From an uncultured Roseburia sp. (GTDB lineage: Bacteria > Bacillota > Clostridia > Lachnospirales > Lachnospiraceae), in NCBI GenBank assembly GCA_947088345.1, contig CAMUGE010000006.1, positions 28,702 through 92,701 of the forward strand: 64,000 bases of DNA, written 5' to 3'. A model generated the notes under the pieces. That model did not search any database and was not told the DNA's origin. It saw nothing but the letters and a program-made list of their open reading frames with translations. Both the position numbers and the translations under genes were made by a program. Numbering within the stretch: the first letter of the stretch is position 1; every line of letters starts with the position of its first letter. Of this stretch, positions 26,668 to 35,569 are shown piece after piece.

Positions 26668-28386
26668 ATGGATTGGATGGAGCTTTACAGAGAGTGGTGC
26701 CGCGACGCTTATTTTGACAGGGAGACACAGGAAGAGTTAAAAGCGATAAAAGAGGATAAAAAAGAAATTGAAGATCGTTTTTACCGGTATCTTGCATTCG
26801 GTACAGGCGGACTTCGCGGCGTAATCGGCGCAGGGACGAACCGGATGAATATCTATACGGTGCGCAGGGCGACGCAGGGGCTGGCGAATTATATTCTTTC
26901 GCAAAACGGGCAGGAAAAAGGCGTCGCGATTGCGCGGGATTCAAGAAATAAGTCGGAAGATTTTGCAAAAGAGGCGGCGCTTTGCCTGAATGCAAACGGT
27001 ATCAGGACTTATCTGTTCGACGGGATCAGGCCGACGCCGGAATTGTCATTTGCGGTGCGCGAGGCCGGATGCATCGCGGGGATTGTGATTACGGCAAGCC
27101 ATAATCCGAGAGAATATAACGGTTACAAAGTATACTGGGAGGACGGGGCGCAGATTACGCCTCCGCACGATAAAAATATAATGGCGGAAGTGGAACGGAT
27201 TTCGTCTTTTTCCGAGGTGAAAACAATGGATGAGAAAGAGGCTGTAAAGAAAGGCCTTTACCATATTTTCTCCGGGACGATGGACGACCGCTATATGGAA
27301 GCGTTAAAAAAGCAGTCTGTTCATCCGGAAATGATAAAGGAGACGGCGGACGACATCAGAATTGTCTATACGCCGCTGCACGGGACAGGCAATCTTCCGG
27401 TAAGACGCGTTTTAAGGGAGCTTGGATTTACCAAAGTGTATGTGGTAAAAGAACAGGAACTGCCGGACGGTAATTTCCCGACAGTTCCATATCCCAACCC
27501 GGAATCCCCGCAGGCGTTTTCGCTTGCGCTGAATCTGGCAAAAGAAGTGGACGCCGATATTGTGCTCGCGACAGATCCGGACGCGGATCGTCTGGGCGTA
27601 TACTGCAGGGATACAAAGAGCGGAGAATATATCAGCTTTACCGGAAATATGTCGGGAATGTTAATTGCGGAATATATTCTGTCGGAGCGAGCCAAAAACG
27701 GTACCATGCCAGACAATCCGGCGCTGGTGGAGACAATTGTGACGACGGACATGGCAAAGGCGGTCGCAAAGGCGTATGGCGTAACGCTGATAGAAGTTCT
27801 GACCGGATTTAAATACATTGGGGAACAGATCAAATTCTTCGAAGAAAATACTTCGTATCAGTATGTATTTGGACTCGAAGAAAGTTACGGCTGTCTTGCG
27901 GGAACCTATGCGAGAGATAAAGACGCCTGCGTCGCCGTTATGATGCTATGCGAGGTGGCGGCATGGTATAAAAGGAAAAACATGACGCTTTGGGATGCGA
28001 TGCTCCAGATGTATGAGAAGTATGGGTATTATCAGGAAGGCCTGGAGACAAGGACGTTAAAAGGAATTGACGGTGCAAAGCAGATTGAAAAAATGATGCA
28101 GGATGCCAGAAGTAATCCGCCCGCTGCTCTGGGGGGATTTGAAGTTTTGGCAGTGCGCGACTATCAGGCGGATAAAAGAACGGATCTTGTCACTGGAAAG
28201 ACAGAGTGCACGGGACTGCCGGTTTCCAATGTCCTGTATTATGAATTGAGTGAAAATGCATGGTGCTGCATTCGTCCGTCCGGTACAGAGCCAAAGATTA
28301 AATATTATTTTGGCGTAAAAGGCAACTCCGTATCCGATGCCGCGGAGAAATTGAACCAGTTAAAGCAGGCGCTTCTAAACAGCTGA
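26668..28386 (+). CDS. Phosphoglucomutase/phosphomannomutase
   Basis: A 572-residue alpha-D-phosphohexomutase interconverting 1- and 6-phosphosugars. The four domains are marked by GTGGLRGVIGAGTNRMN, the phosphoserine loop TASHNPREYNGYKVYW near residue 145, the metal loop ATDPDADRLG near residue 305, the sugar loop GLEESYG near residue 408 and the phosphate site RPSGTEPKIKYYF. The length and order match the clostridial PgcA-type enzyme. It would link glycolysis to UDP-glucose and cell-wall precursors. It is followed 16 bases later by a GH3 gene. Confidence 0.9.
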   Translation: MDWMELYREWCRDAYFDRETQEELKAIKEDKKEIEDRFYRYLAFGTGGLRGVIGAGTNRMNIYTVRRATQGLANYILSQNGQEKGVAIARDSRNKSEDFAKEAALCLNANGIRTYLFDGIRPTPELSFAVREAGCIAGIVITASHNPREYNGYKVYWEDGAQITPPHDKNIMAEVERISSFSEVKTMDEKEAVKKGLYHIFSGTMDDRYMEALKKQSVHPEMIKETADDIRIVYTPLHGTGNLPVRRVLRELGFTKVYVVKEQELPDGNFPTVPYPNPESPQAFSLALNLAKEVDADIVLATDPDADRLGVYCRDTKSGEYISFTGNMSGMLIAEYILSERAKNGTMPDNPALVETIVTTDMAKAVAKAYGVTLIEVLTGFKYIGEQIKFFEENTSYQYVFGLEESYGCLAGTYARDKDACVAVMMLCEVAAWYKRKNMTLWDAMLQMYEKYGYYQEGLETRTLKGIDGAKQIEKMMQDARSNPPAALGGFEVLAVRDYQADKRTDLVTGKTECTGLPVSNVLYYELSENAWCCIRPSGTEPKIKYYFGVKGNSVSDAAEKLNQLKQALLNS

Positions 28387-28402
28387 TGTAAGGGGGCTAT
28401 AG

Positions 28403-29731
28403 ATGAATCAGGAAGAGAGAAGACAAAAGAGACACAGCGAGACAAAAACGGCAAGGCTTGTATTCGTTGTGATTATTCTGGCATTTTTTGTTGCAGCGGC
28501 GGGCGCCGTTTTTGGTTTGCGTCAGTTTCTTTTCAACGATGACGGGAAGGAAAACGACGATTTTTTGGCAGACTCTGATACGGAACATTTGGAGACAGAC
28601 GATACGGGTGCAGAGGAACCGCCGGCGGACACAGGCCAGGCTGCGCCGCCAGTTGCGGAAGATCCGCTCTACCAGCAGGCGCTTTCGACGGTATCCGGTA
28701 TGACAACAGAGGAGAAAGTGGCACAGCTGTTTTTTATAACCCCTGATTCTCTGACCGGATATACAAACGCAAACGTTGCCGGGGATACGACAAAAAGTAT
28801 CTATCAGGAATATCCGGTCGGCGGGATCATCTATCTGTCAGGCAACCTGCAGAATACCGACCAGACAAAAACAATGCTTGGCAAAATGATGGATATTGCA
28901 AAAGAGCGGACAGGGCTGCCTCTGCTTTTGGGCGTGGACGAAGAGGGCGGCAGTGTGGCGCGTATCGCTGGAAATCCGGAGTTTCAGATTCAAAACGTAG
29001 GCGATATGAGCGCGGTAGGCGCAACAGGGGATGCACAGAAAGCGCATGAAGTCGGCACGACGATCGGCGCTTATCTGAAGGGATTCGGATTTAATGTGAA
29101 TTTTGCACCGGTTGCCGACGTGCTGACGAATCCGGAAAATACTGTAATCGGGAAACGTTCTTTCGGTTCTGACAGCCAGATTGTGGCAGGCATGGTCACA
29201 TCGGAGCTGATGGGACTTTCGGAACAGGGAATTTTCGGCGCAGTGAAACATTTTCCGGGGCAGGGGGGCACAGCGGGAGATTCCCATGAGGGAACTGTAA
29301 CGCTGGAAAAAACAGTGGATGAACTTCTGGCGGAAGAACTTGTGCCGTTCCAGCATGCGATTGACGCGGGCGTGCAGATCATTATGGTTTCTCATATGTC
29401 CCTGCCGAATGTTACAGGGGACAATACGCCGGCATCCCTGTCGCCAAAGGTGATGACGGATCTGCTGCGCGGCAGGATGGGGTATCAGGGCATTATTATT
29501 ACCGATGCGCTCAATATGGGAGCCGTGACTGCTTCCTATTCATCAGAACAGGCCGCAGTAGCTGCAATTGCCGCGGGAGCCGATATGGTGCTGATGCCGC
29601 AGGATTTTAAAGCGGCGTATCAGGGTGTGCTGGACGCGCTGGCAAACGGCACGCTCTCCGAAGAACGCATCAACGATGCAGCCGCGCATGTCGTGAAATT
29701 GAAGCAGCAGATTCAGACGGCCGCACAATAG
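28403..29731 (+). CDS. nagZ: GH3 beta-N-acetylhexosaminidase, membrane-anchored
   Basis: A 442-residue protein with an N-terminal membrane anchor (LVFVVIILAFFVAAAGAVFG), an acidic linker, and a GH3 catalytic domain from about residue 90. It shows LPLLLGVDEEGGSVAR, AVKHFPGQGG followed by the AGDSHEG loop, and IIITDALNMGAV with the Asp nucleophile. The Asp-Ser-His dyad used by NagZ enzymes is kept although the usual GHGDT becomes GQGGT. By family it would remove terminal GlcNAc from muropeptides outside the membrane. It is the last gene before the sugar-uptake operon. Confidence 0.82.
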   Translation: MNQEERRQKRHSETKTARLVFVVIILAFFVAAAGAVFGLRQFLFNDDGKENDDFLADSDTEHLETDDTGAEEPPADTGQAAPPVAEDPLYQQALSTVSGMTTEEKVAQLFFITPDSLTGYTNANVAGDTTKSIYQEYPVGGIIYLSGNLQNTDQTKTMLGKMMDIAKERTGLPLLLGVDEEGGSVARIAGNPEFQIQNVGDMSAVGATGDAQKAHEVGTTIGAYLKGFGFNVNFAPVADVLTNPENTVIGKRSFGSDSQIVAGMVTSELMGLSEQGIFGAVKHFPGQGGTAGDSHEGTVTLEKTVDELLAEELVPFQHAIDAGVQIIMVSHMSLPNVTGDNTPASLSPKVMTDLLRGRMGYQGIIITDALNMGAVTASYSSEQAAVAAIAAGADMVLMPQDFKAAYQGVLDALANGTLSEERINDAAAHVVKLKQQIQTAAQ

Positions 29732-29878
29732 GCGTTTCGTCAAAATGACGGGAAAAATACAATTTCTTATACAGATTGTATGAAAAAACTTCAGCTGTCG
29801 CACAGATGATTGGTCAAATTGTTATTTTTGCATTATAAAGGAAAAATGAGAAATATTAAGAAATTCGAAAAAATCTAT

Positions 29879-29930
29879 TGTGAAAATTAACTAAAACTTA
29901 AGAAGGGATAATGTGAAAATTAACTAAAAC
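29879..29930 (+). repeat. Pair of 19-base direct repeats upstream of the uptake operon
   Basis: TGTGAAAATTAACTAAAAC occurs exactly twice, at 29879-29897 and 29912-29930, 33 bases apart (about three helical turns), ending 22 bases ahead of the -35 box. The spacing and position suit tandem activator sites. The rest of the 29732-30053 gap is AT-rich with no gene. Confidence 0.7.
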
Positions 29931-29952
29931 ATCATGACTTATGAAAAACAAA

Positions 29953-29981
29953 TAGACAAAATCACAAATTTTTGGTATAAA
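29953..29981 (+). promoter_or_regulatory. Promoter of the oligosaccharide permease operon
   Basis: TAGACA at 29953-29958, 17 bases, TATAAA at 29976-29981. It lies between the direct repeats and a palindrome, about 70 bases before the first permease gene. Confidence 0.7.
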
Positions 29982-29995
29982 TATAGTTAGCAGTT

Positions 29996-30018
29996 TAATT
30001 GTATAATTTGTACAATTA
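29996..30018. promoter_or_regulatory. Palindromic operator candidate
   Basis: TAATTGTA (29996-30003), seven bases, TACAATTA (30011-30018): a perfect 8-base inverted repeat positioned just after the expected transcription start, where a repressor could block elongation. Confidence 0.55.
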
Positions 30019-30053
30019 CGCTAGACTTAAGGGAACGAAGAAGGAGTGAGGAC

Positions 30054-31016
30054 ATGAAACAAAACAAACCTGCTGCAGGGAATGCAGCCATGAACACGCC
30101 GGAACGACGCAGGGAGAGCAGAAGGCTCTACATGAAGAAGAACTGGCAGTTGTACGCTTTGTTGGTTCTGCCGCTGCTGTTCACCATTATCTTCAAGTTT
30201 GGTGCATATGCGGGACTGACAATCGCGTTCAAGGACTACAAGGTAGCGAAAGGATATGCCGGGAGTCCTTGGGTAGGATTTGAAGTTTTTCAGAAAGTAT
30301 TTTCCGACAGGCGTTTCGGGCCGGCAGTTTGGAATACGCTGCTGTTGAACATACTGGATTTAATATTCAGTTTTCCGATGCCGATTATACTTGCACTGGT
30401 CTTAAATGAGATTCGCTGCAAATGGTTTAAGCGCGTATCGCAGACACTGTTATATTTACCGCACTTTCTTTCATGGGTTATCATCGGCGCGCTGGCTTAT
30501 CAGCTGTTCCAGGTCGGAAACGGCGTGATCAATGTACTGATCCAGAAAGTGGGCGGATCTGAAGTTCCATTTTTGCAGAGCGACGGCTGGTGGCTGTTTA
30601 CATATGTACTGATTGGTGTCTGGCAGACGATGGGGTGGGGCACGATCCTCTACCTTGCGGCGATTACCAGTGTAAGCCCCGAGCTTTATGAAGCGGCAAG
30701 GGTAGACGGCGCGGGCCGCTGGAAACAGTGTCTTCACGTTACGCTTCCATGTATCCGCGGCACAATCGTTACGCTGCTGATCATGAACTTAGGTAAAGTA
30801 ATGCAGGGTTCTTTCGAGCGAATCTATGCATTGACAAATGCAAAAGCAACCAAGTATACGACGACGATTCCGGTGCTCGTGTTCCGCTGGGGTATTGAGA
30901 GCGGAAAGCTCAGCGAATCTACCGCCATCGGACTGTTCCAGTCGGTGATCGGTCTGATTCTGGTAGTGGCATCTGACTATATCGCAAAACGTCTCGGCGA
31001 AGACGGATTAATTTAA
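30054..31016 (+). CDS. Sugar ABC transporter permease, LplB/YtcP-family partner 1
   Basis: A 320-residue inner-membrane permease with six predicted helices (first: LYALLVLPLLFTIIFKFGAY) and the EAA cytoplasmic loop ELYEAARVDGAGRWKQCLHV that docks on the ATPase. It resembles LplB-type permeases of complex oligosaccharide importers. It pairs with the next gene 16 bases downstream and the binding lipoprotein at 32268. No ATPase gene is present, so a shared MsmK/UgpC-type ATPase encoded elsewhere is expected, as usual for this family. Confidence 0.9.
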   Translation: MKQNKPAAGNAAMNTPERRRESRRLYMKKNWQLYALLVLPLLFTIIFKFGAYAGLTIAFKDYKVAKGYAGSPWVGFEVFQKVFSDRRFGPAVWNTLLLNILDLIFSFPMPIILALVLNEIRCKWFKRVSQTLLYLPHFLSWVIIGALAYQLFQVGNGVINVLIQKVGGSEVPFLQSDGWWLFTYVLIGVWQTMGWGTILYLAAITSVSPELYEAARVDGAGRWKQCLHVTLPCIRGTIVTLLIMNLGKVMQGSFERIYALTNAKATKYTTTIPVLVFRWGIESGKLSESTAIGLFQSVIGLILVVASDYIAKRLGEDGLI

Positions 31017-31032
31017 GGGGGTGCTGAGAGGA

Positions 31033-31947
31033 ATGAGTAATACGAGCGTGGGAAAAAAGAAAAAAGTATGGACGGCAGCCAGAAAGAAAGATCTGGTATT
31101 TGATATTATCTTTTATACATTGATGGTATTGATCAGCTTGATCTGTCTGTTTCCGTTTATTCACGTATTATCAAAATCAATCAGTGAAGAAGCGGCAGTT
31201 ATTGCAAATAAGGTTGTGCTGTTTCCAAAAGGATTCAGCTTAAACGCTTATGAGAAAGTGTTTGCGGACAAATCCATTATGAGATCCATGTGGGTAACGA
31301 TTGTGGTAACGGTTACATTTACCGTGATCGGTATGTTCCTTACCGTATGCGCGGCATATGCATTAAGCCGTAAGGAGTTAAAGGGAAGAGGAATCATGTC
31401 GTTTTTGATTATGATGACGATGTATTTCGTGGCTGGTACCATCCCGGATTACTTGCTGATGAATAATCTTCATATGCTTGATACATGGTGGTGTATGATT
31501 CTTCCGTTATGTTTTGCGCCATACAACCTGATGATTATGAAAAATAACTTTTCATCGAATATCCCGGACAGTTTGATTGAATCCGGCGTTATCGACGGGG
31601 CAGGACATTTCAGGATTCTTGCATCCATCGTGCTGCCGCTTTCCAAGCCGATCCTTGCATCCATCGCTCTGTTCTATGCAGTAGGCCGCTGGAATGCTTA
31701 TCAGGATGCGCTGTACTTTATCAAACAGCGTGTTGATTTAAGACCGCTGCAGTTAAAACTCTACTATCTGGTTGTAGCTGCCAATGAGTCATTTCAGGCA
31801 GAGGGAGGAAACGTCGGCGTACTGACAAACCCGGAAGTGCTGAAAGCAGCCTGCGTTATGTTTGCAACGCTGCCGATCATCTGTATCTATCCGTTTATCC
31901 AGAAGTATTTTGTACAGGGTACCATGGTAGGAGCCGTGAAAGGTTAA
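31033..31947 (+). CDS. Sugar ABC transporter permease, partner 2
   Basis: A 304-residue carbohydrate ABC permease with six helices (first: IIFYTLMVLISLICLFPFIH) and the EAA loop DSLIESGVIDGAGHFRILAS. It forms the heteromeric channel with the preceding permease. AAGGGGGTG lies about nine bases before ATG 31033, which I prefer over the in-frame GTG at 31021. A stem-loop follows the stop codon, before the separately promoted binding-protein gene. Confidence 0.9.
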   Translation: MSNTSVGKKKKVWTAARKKDLVFDIIFYTLMVLISLICLFPFIHVLSKSISEEAAVIANKVVLFPKGFSLNAYEKVFADKSIMRSMWVTIVVTVTFTVIGMFLTVCAAYALSRKELKGRGIMSFLIMMTMYFVAGTIPDYLLMNNLHMLDTWWCMILPLCFAPYNLMIMKNNFSSNIPDSLIESGVIDGAGHFRILASIVLPLSKPILASIALFYAVGRWNAYQDALYFIKQRVDLRPLQLKLYYLVVAANESFQAEGGNVGVLTNPEVLKAACVMFATLPIICIYPFIQKYFVQGTMVGAVKG

Positions 31948-31972
31948 AAAGATTTATTTTACTGGTTACACA

Positions 31973-31996
31973 GGTCTGTGCAGTTATGCACAGACC
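31973..31996 (+). other. Stem-loop between permease and binding-protein genes
   Basis: GGTCTGTGCA, loop GTTA, TGCACAGACC: a perfect 10-base stem without a T-run. It may stabilise mRNA 3' ends or partly terminate. The remainder of 31948-32267 contains a promoter and AT-rich sequence but no gene. Confidence 0.6.
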
Positions 31997-32173
31997 GTAT
32001 GAAAGTAATTCGGGAGCGAACCAATCTCATTTGCAAAGCAATTATTAAATGGATTTGCGAATGATGCTGCGAACAGCAGCTATATTTTTTCTATCTTTTA
32101 TAAAAAAATATAAAAACCAGGTATAATGAAATAAAATTTGGGCAAAATGCCGAATATAGGAAAATTTTCCTTA

Positions 32174-32202
32174 TTGACAGATGAATAAAATTTTAGTAGA
32201 AT
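32174..32202 (+). promoter_or_regulatory. Promoter of the binding lipoprotein gene
   Basis: TTGACA (perfect) at 32174-32179, 17 bases, TAGAAT at 32197-32202. It explains separate, probably high expression of the binding protein. Confidence 0.75.
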
Positions 32203-32267
32203 GGTCACGAGCAATGGGATAGGCCTGTTGCCGGATCAAATATATACCAAATAAGGGAGGGTATTAT

Positions 32268-33995
32268 ATGAGAAAGAATCACCTGAAAAGGGGCATGGCA
32301 GTTCTGCTCTCAGCAGCAATGGCAGCAACGATGTTAGCTGGCTGTGGCGGCGGTGACGCAGAGACAGATGCCAATGCAAACAATGACAACAATGCCGAAG
32401 CAAACAATGACAATCAGGCAGACAACGATGCGGATGCAGATGCTGCAAACGATGATGTAGAAGATACATCTGCAGCAGATAATGCTGATGCGCCGGCAGG
32501 AGACTACACAGATTATTCTGCAGGTTTCCCGGAGAATGTAACAATCCAGATTCCGGTTTACGACCGTGCATTTGAGGGATGGAATGTAACAGACAACTAT
32601 TATACACAGTGGGTTCAGAAAGAATTCGGTGATAAGTATAATGTAACGGTTGAGTATGTTGCAATCGGACGTACCACAGAAGTTGCCGATTATATGCAGA
32701 TGATCGCAGCAGGTACAGCTCCTGACATTATCATGCACTATGATATGCCGCAGGCAGTTAACTACTATGGCGAGGGCGCTCTTCAGCCGCTTGATCTGGA
32801 TGAGATCGCTTACTATGCACCGACATATTACTCCAAACTTGCTGATACGATCGCTACTTACGGTTCCTTAGACGGACAGAATATGTTCTTCTTTGCAGAG
32901 CGTAACGCAATCTATTACAACTGGGTAACATTAATCCGTCAGGATTGGCTGGATCAGGTGGGCGCTGCTATGCCGACTAATCTGGATGAGTTAGAGGAAG
33001 TTGGAAGAAAATGGAAAGAGGCTGGCCTTGGAACACTTGGCGCACTGTTAGTACAGAACAGCTTCACTTATATGTATCCGTATTTTGACGACAGCATTTC
33101 AACAGAAGATTATGCAAAATATCTTGACTTAAACGTTGCTCCGTTTACATGGAAACCGACAGAAGATTATCTGAGAAGATTGAATGCACAGTACAACGAA
33201 GGCATTCTTGATCAGAACTTCTATCTGAAAGATGAAGATGCAAAATGGAAAGCTGCATTCGTAGCAGGCGAAGTAGGAACATACAGCTTCTATATCAACA
33301 GCTCTACGGATGTTATCACATCCTTACTTGCTAACGATGCAAACGCAAAAGTTTCCGTTATGGATACAGGCGCAGGCAGCCCGTCCGGAAAAGCTTACTA
33401 CTATGAGTATCCGCCATATGGTATGATCATGGGTATCAACTCTACAACTTCTGATGAAGAGAGAGCTGCTGTATGGATGTTCTTAGACTGGATGATCCAG
33501 CCGGAGAACCTGACATTCTTCCAGAATGGTCCGGAAGGCGAAGCTTATGAGCTTGTTGACGGTGTTCCGACAGCAAAAGCTGATTACGAAGGCGAAGCTA
33601 AGAGATCTCAGAACAACAACAAAGACTACTGGTGCTTAGTACAGGAAGTTGTTGACCTTGGCGATGAGGAGTTAAACTACAAGGCTAACCTTGCTACATT
33701 AGCTCCGGCAGGTTACGAAGACCTGATCAAAGCTTCTTATGATTACAACGTAGCTCAGGCTGATAACGGTATCGTTACACCGATCTTCACAAAGGTTATC
33801 GCTGCAAGCAGTGACAATGCAGAGGCATTAAAAGCTGACTGGAAAGAGTTCTATGTAGATTGTATTACATGTAAACCGGATGAGTTTGATGCGAAGTATG
33901 CTGAGCATTGCCAGACATACCTTGATGACGGTTATCAGGCAATCTTAGACGAGAAAACAGCTGCATTCTCAGCTGGCGATTATATCGCAAACTAA
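32268..33995 (+). CDS. Oligosaccharide-binding lipoprotein of ABC transporter
   Basis: A 575-residue LplA-like substrate-binding protein. The signal peptide ends at a lipobox (MLAGC, lipidated Cys26), followed by an Asn/Asp/Ala-rich linker of about 55 residues and a large two-lobe binding domain (TIQIPVYDRAFEGWNV, AAGTAPDIIMHYDM, WMFLDWMIQPENLTFF). Codon use is more biased (frequent GCT, TTA, CTT) than in the enzyme genes, which fits an abundant protein. Its own promoter, AAGGGAGGG ribosome site and terminator isolate it. Substrate is inferred from the neighbouring genes as pectin side-chain oligosaccharides. Confidence 0.88.
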   Translation: MRKNHLKRGMAVLLSAAMAATMLAGCGGGDAETDANANNDNNAEANNDNQADNDADADAANDDVEDTSAADNADAPAGDYTDYSAGFPENVTIQIPVYDRAFEGWNVTDNYYTQWVQKEFGDKYNVTVEYVAIGRTTEVADYMQMIAAGTAPDIIMHYDMPQAVNYYGEGALQPLDLDEIAYYAPTYYSKLADTIATYGSLDGQNMFFFAERNAIYYNWVTLIRQDWLDQVGAAMPTNLDELEEVGRKWKEAGLGTLGALLVQNSFTYMYPYFDDSISTEDYAKYLDLNVAPFTWKPTEDYLRRLNAQYNEGILDQNFYLKDEDAKWKAAFVAGEVGTYSFYINSSTDVITSLLANDANAKVSVMDTGAGSPSGKAYYYEYPPYGMIMGINSTTSDEERAAVWMFLDWMIQPENLTFFQNGPEGEAYELVDGVPTAKADYEGEAKRSQNNNKDYWCLVQEVVDLGDEELNYKANLATLAPAGYEDLIKASYDYNVAQADNGIVTPIFTKVIAASSDNAEALKADWKEFYVDCITCKPDEFDAKYAEHCQTYLDDGYQAILDEKTAAFSAGDYIAN

Positions 33996-34032
33996 TTGAA
34001 CATTCATAGTGAAACCGCTATAAGAGTCTAGG

Positions 34033-34065
34033 AAAGGGCTGCTGCAATTTGCAGCAGCCCTTTTT
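34033..34065 (+). terminator. Rho-independent terminator of binding-protein gene
   Basis: AAAGGGCTGCTGC (34033-34045) and GCAGCAGCCCTTT (34051-34063) form a perfect stem around AATTT, and T continues to 34065. Confidence 0.9.
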
Positions 34066-34087
34066 CTATCATTCTGTAGTGTGGGAG

Positions 34088-34314
34088 GAACTTCTATAGT
34101 TTATGGCAGAGGGCAAATCGTGAGAACAGTTCGCGCGAATAAGTTCTAATTCTCTAGCGTGAAAAGTACTTGTAAGGTTCATGCCAGAGGGCATTTCGCC
34201 AACAAGTACTAAGTTTCACGCTCTGGATATGAGATTCCGCGGAGCGGAATCATGGGAGTTAGCATGAACCTGGTCCAAATTCTGGAATCTCCCTGAAACG
34301 CCATATATGGCGTT
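34088..34314 (+). other. Highly structured non-coding stretch before the enzyme operon
   Basis: No open frame covers it, yet it is packed with paired segments: GAACTT/AAGTTC (34088/34141) around TTCGCGCGAA; an 18-pair stem AGCGTGAAA-AGTACTTGT (34156-34173) with ACAAGTACT-aag-TTTCACGCT (34202-34222) enclosing ATGCC-AGAG-GGCAT; GATTCCGC/GCGGAATC (34233-34251); and the palindrome at 34297-34314. GAGATTCC (34231-34238) could alternatively pair with GGAATCTC (34284-34291). Two arms share a GCAGAGGGCA or GCCAGAGGGCAT core. It may be a structured leader RNA, an independent RNA or a dispersed palindromic element; I cannot decide. 34315-34486 adds nothing recognisable. Confidence 0.6.
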
Positions 34315-34486
34315 GGATTTTCTGCATTGATTTCAGTCGCACCGAGCTTGTGAGTTGTTGTTTCGTGTTGAGAAGAATTTTTAATGCTCGTAGCAAAGAC
34401 ATATTATGTTAAATCTTTATGGGGTTTTATAAAGTTGGTATATATTTTGATTGAGGCGTATCAAATACGCCGGAATGGAGGACAAA

Positions 34487-35539
34487 ATGGCAGGATTAGA
34501 ATTTGACAAACAGCAGATTGAGGAAGTAATTGACAAGATTGTAACACGAACCATGCGCATGGATATGGTATGGGACTGGCCATGCGGAGTGGCTTATTAT
34601 GGAATCAGTAAAGCTTATGAAGTGACTAAGAATGAAAAATATCTGAACCTGATGAAAGAAAGGGTTGATAAATATATAGAACTGGGTCTGCCGGAAGTGT
34701 GGACTGTAAATGCATGCGCGATGGGCCACTGCCTGATTACGATTTATGAGGCAACGGATGATCAGAAATACTGGGATATTGTAATGAGCAAGGTGGATTA
34801 TCTGCGCAAAGAAGCGCTGCGTTTCGGCGATTCTGTATTGCAGCATACAGTATCTGCGAACAATGACTTTCCGGAGCAGGCATGGGCGGATACGTTATTT
34901 ATGGCGGCATTTTTCCTGATGCGCGTTGGTGTGAAGTTAAAAGATGAGGAGATCATTGACGACGCGTTAAATCAGTATTACTGGCATATCCAGTATCTGC
35001 AGAATGAGGATTCCGGATTGTGGTATCATGGCTACAATAATATCACAAAGGATCATATGTCCGGTTTTTACTGGGGCAGGGCAAATTGCTGGGGCGCATA
35101 TACCATGTCTCAGGTAGGCGTTATTTTGCCGGAGTGCTATCTGTATCCGAAATATCTGGAGATTGTCGGATCAATCAATGAGCAGTTGGCAGCGCTGAAA
35201 ATGCTTCAGACCGATAACGGTTTATGGCGCACTATTTTGGATGACCCGGATTCGTATGAGGAAGTATCCGCATCTGCAGGAATTGCGGCAGCGATGATTA
35301 CAAAGGGAAATCCGTTACATATGGAGTATATTAATAAAGCAATCAAAGGAATCCTTGCAAATGTCAGCGAAGATGGACGTGTGATGAATGTATCAGGCGG
35401 AACTGCAGTTATGAAAGACAGAGACGGTTACCGCAACATTTCCAAGAAGTGGATTCAGGGCTGGGGCCAGGGTATGGCGCTCGCATTTTTTGCCGGAGTG
35501 CTTGATTCTGCAAATGCCAGAAATGACGGTGCGTTATAA
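34487..35539 (+). CDS. GH105 unsaturated rhamnogalacturonyl hydrolase
   Basis: A 350-residue cytoplasmic enzyme (no signal peptide) of the YteR/YesR family, which removes the 4,5-unsaturated galacturonic acid left by rhamnogalacturonan lyases, giving rhamnose-ended products. The alpha/alpha-barrel motifs include WPCGVAYYGISKAY, the catalytic Asp in WADTLFMAAFF (Asp135, matching Asp143 of YteR) and GFYWGRANCWGAYTM. GGAGG before ATG 34487 sets the start; the frame opens at 34451. It heads the enzyme operon, which strongly suggests rhamnogalacturonan I as the substrate class. Confidence 0.88.
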   Translation: MAGLEFDKQQIEEVIDKIVTRTMRMDMVWDWPCGVAYYGISKAYEVTKNEKYLNLMKERVDKYIELGLPEVWTVNACAMGHCLITIYEATDDQKYWDIVMSKVDYLRKEALRFGDSVLQHTVSANNDFPEQAWADTLFMAAFFLMRVGVKLKDEEIIDDALNQYYWHIQYLQNEDSGLWYHGYNNITKDHMSGFYWGRANCWGAYTMSQVGVILPECYLYPKYLEIVGSINEQLAALKMLQTDNGLWRTILDDPDSYEEVSASAGIAAAMITKGNPLHMEYINKAIKGILANVSEDGRVMNVSGGTAVMKDRDGYRNISKKWIQGWGQGMALAFFAGVLDSANARNDGAL

Positions 35540-35569
35540 AATACGTTTGCAATCGTGTATGGAGGATCG

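Noticed and set aside
28403-29731. Suspicion that the GH3 enzyme is inactive because GHGDT became GQGGT
   Set aside because: The Asp-Ser-His dyad and the Asp nucleophile segment are both kept, so activity is still likely.
32236-32664. Minus-strand His/Leu-rich frame opposite the binding lipoprotein
   Set aside because: It is the complement of the Asn/Asp/Ala-rich linker codons of the real gene; composition artefact.
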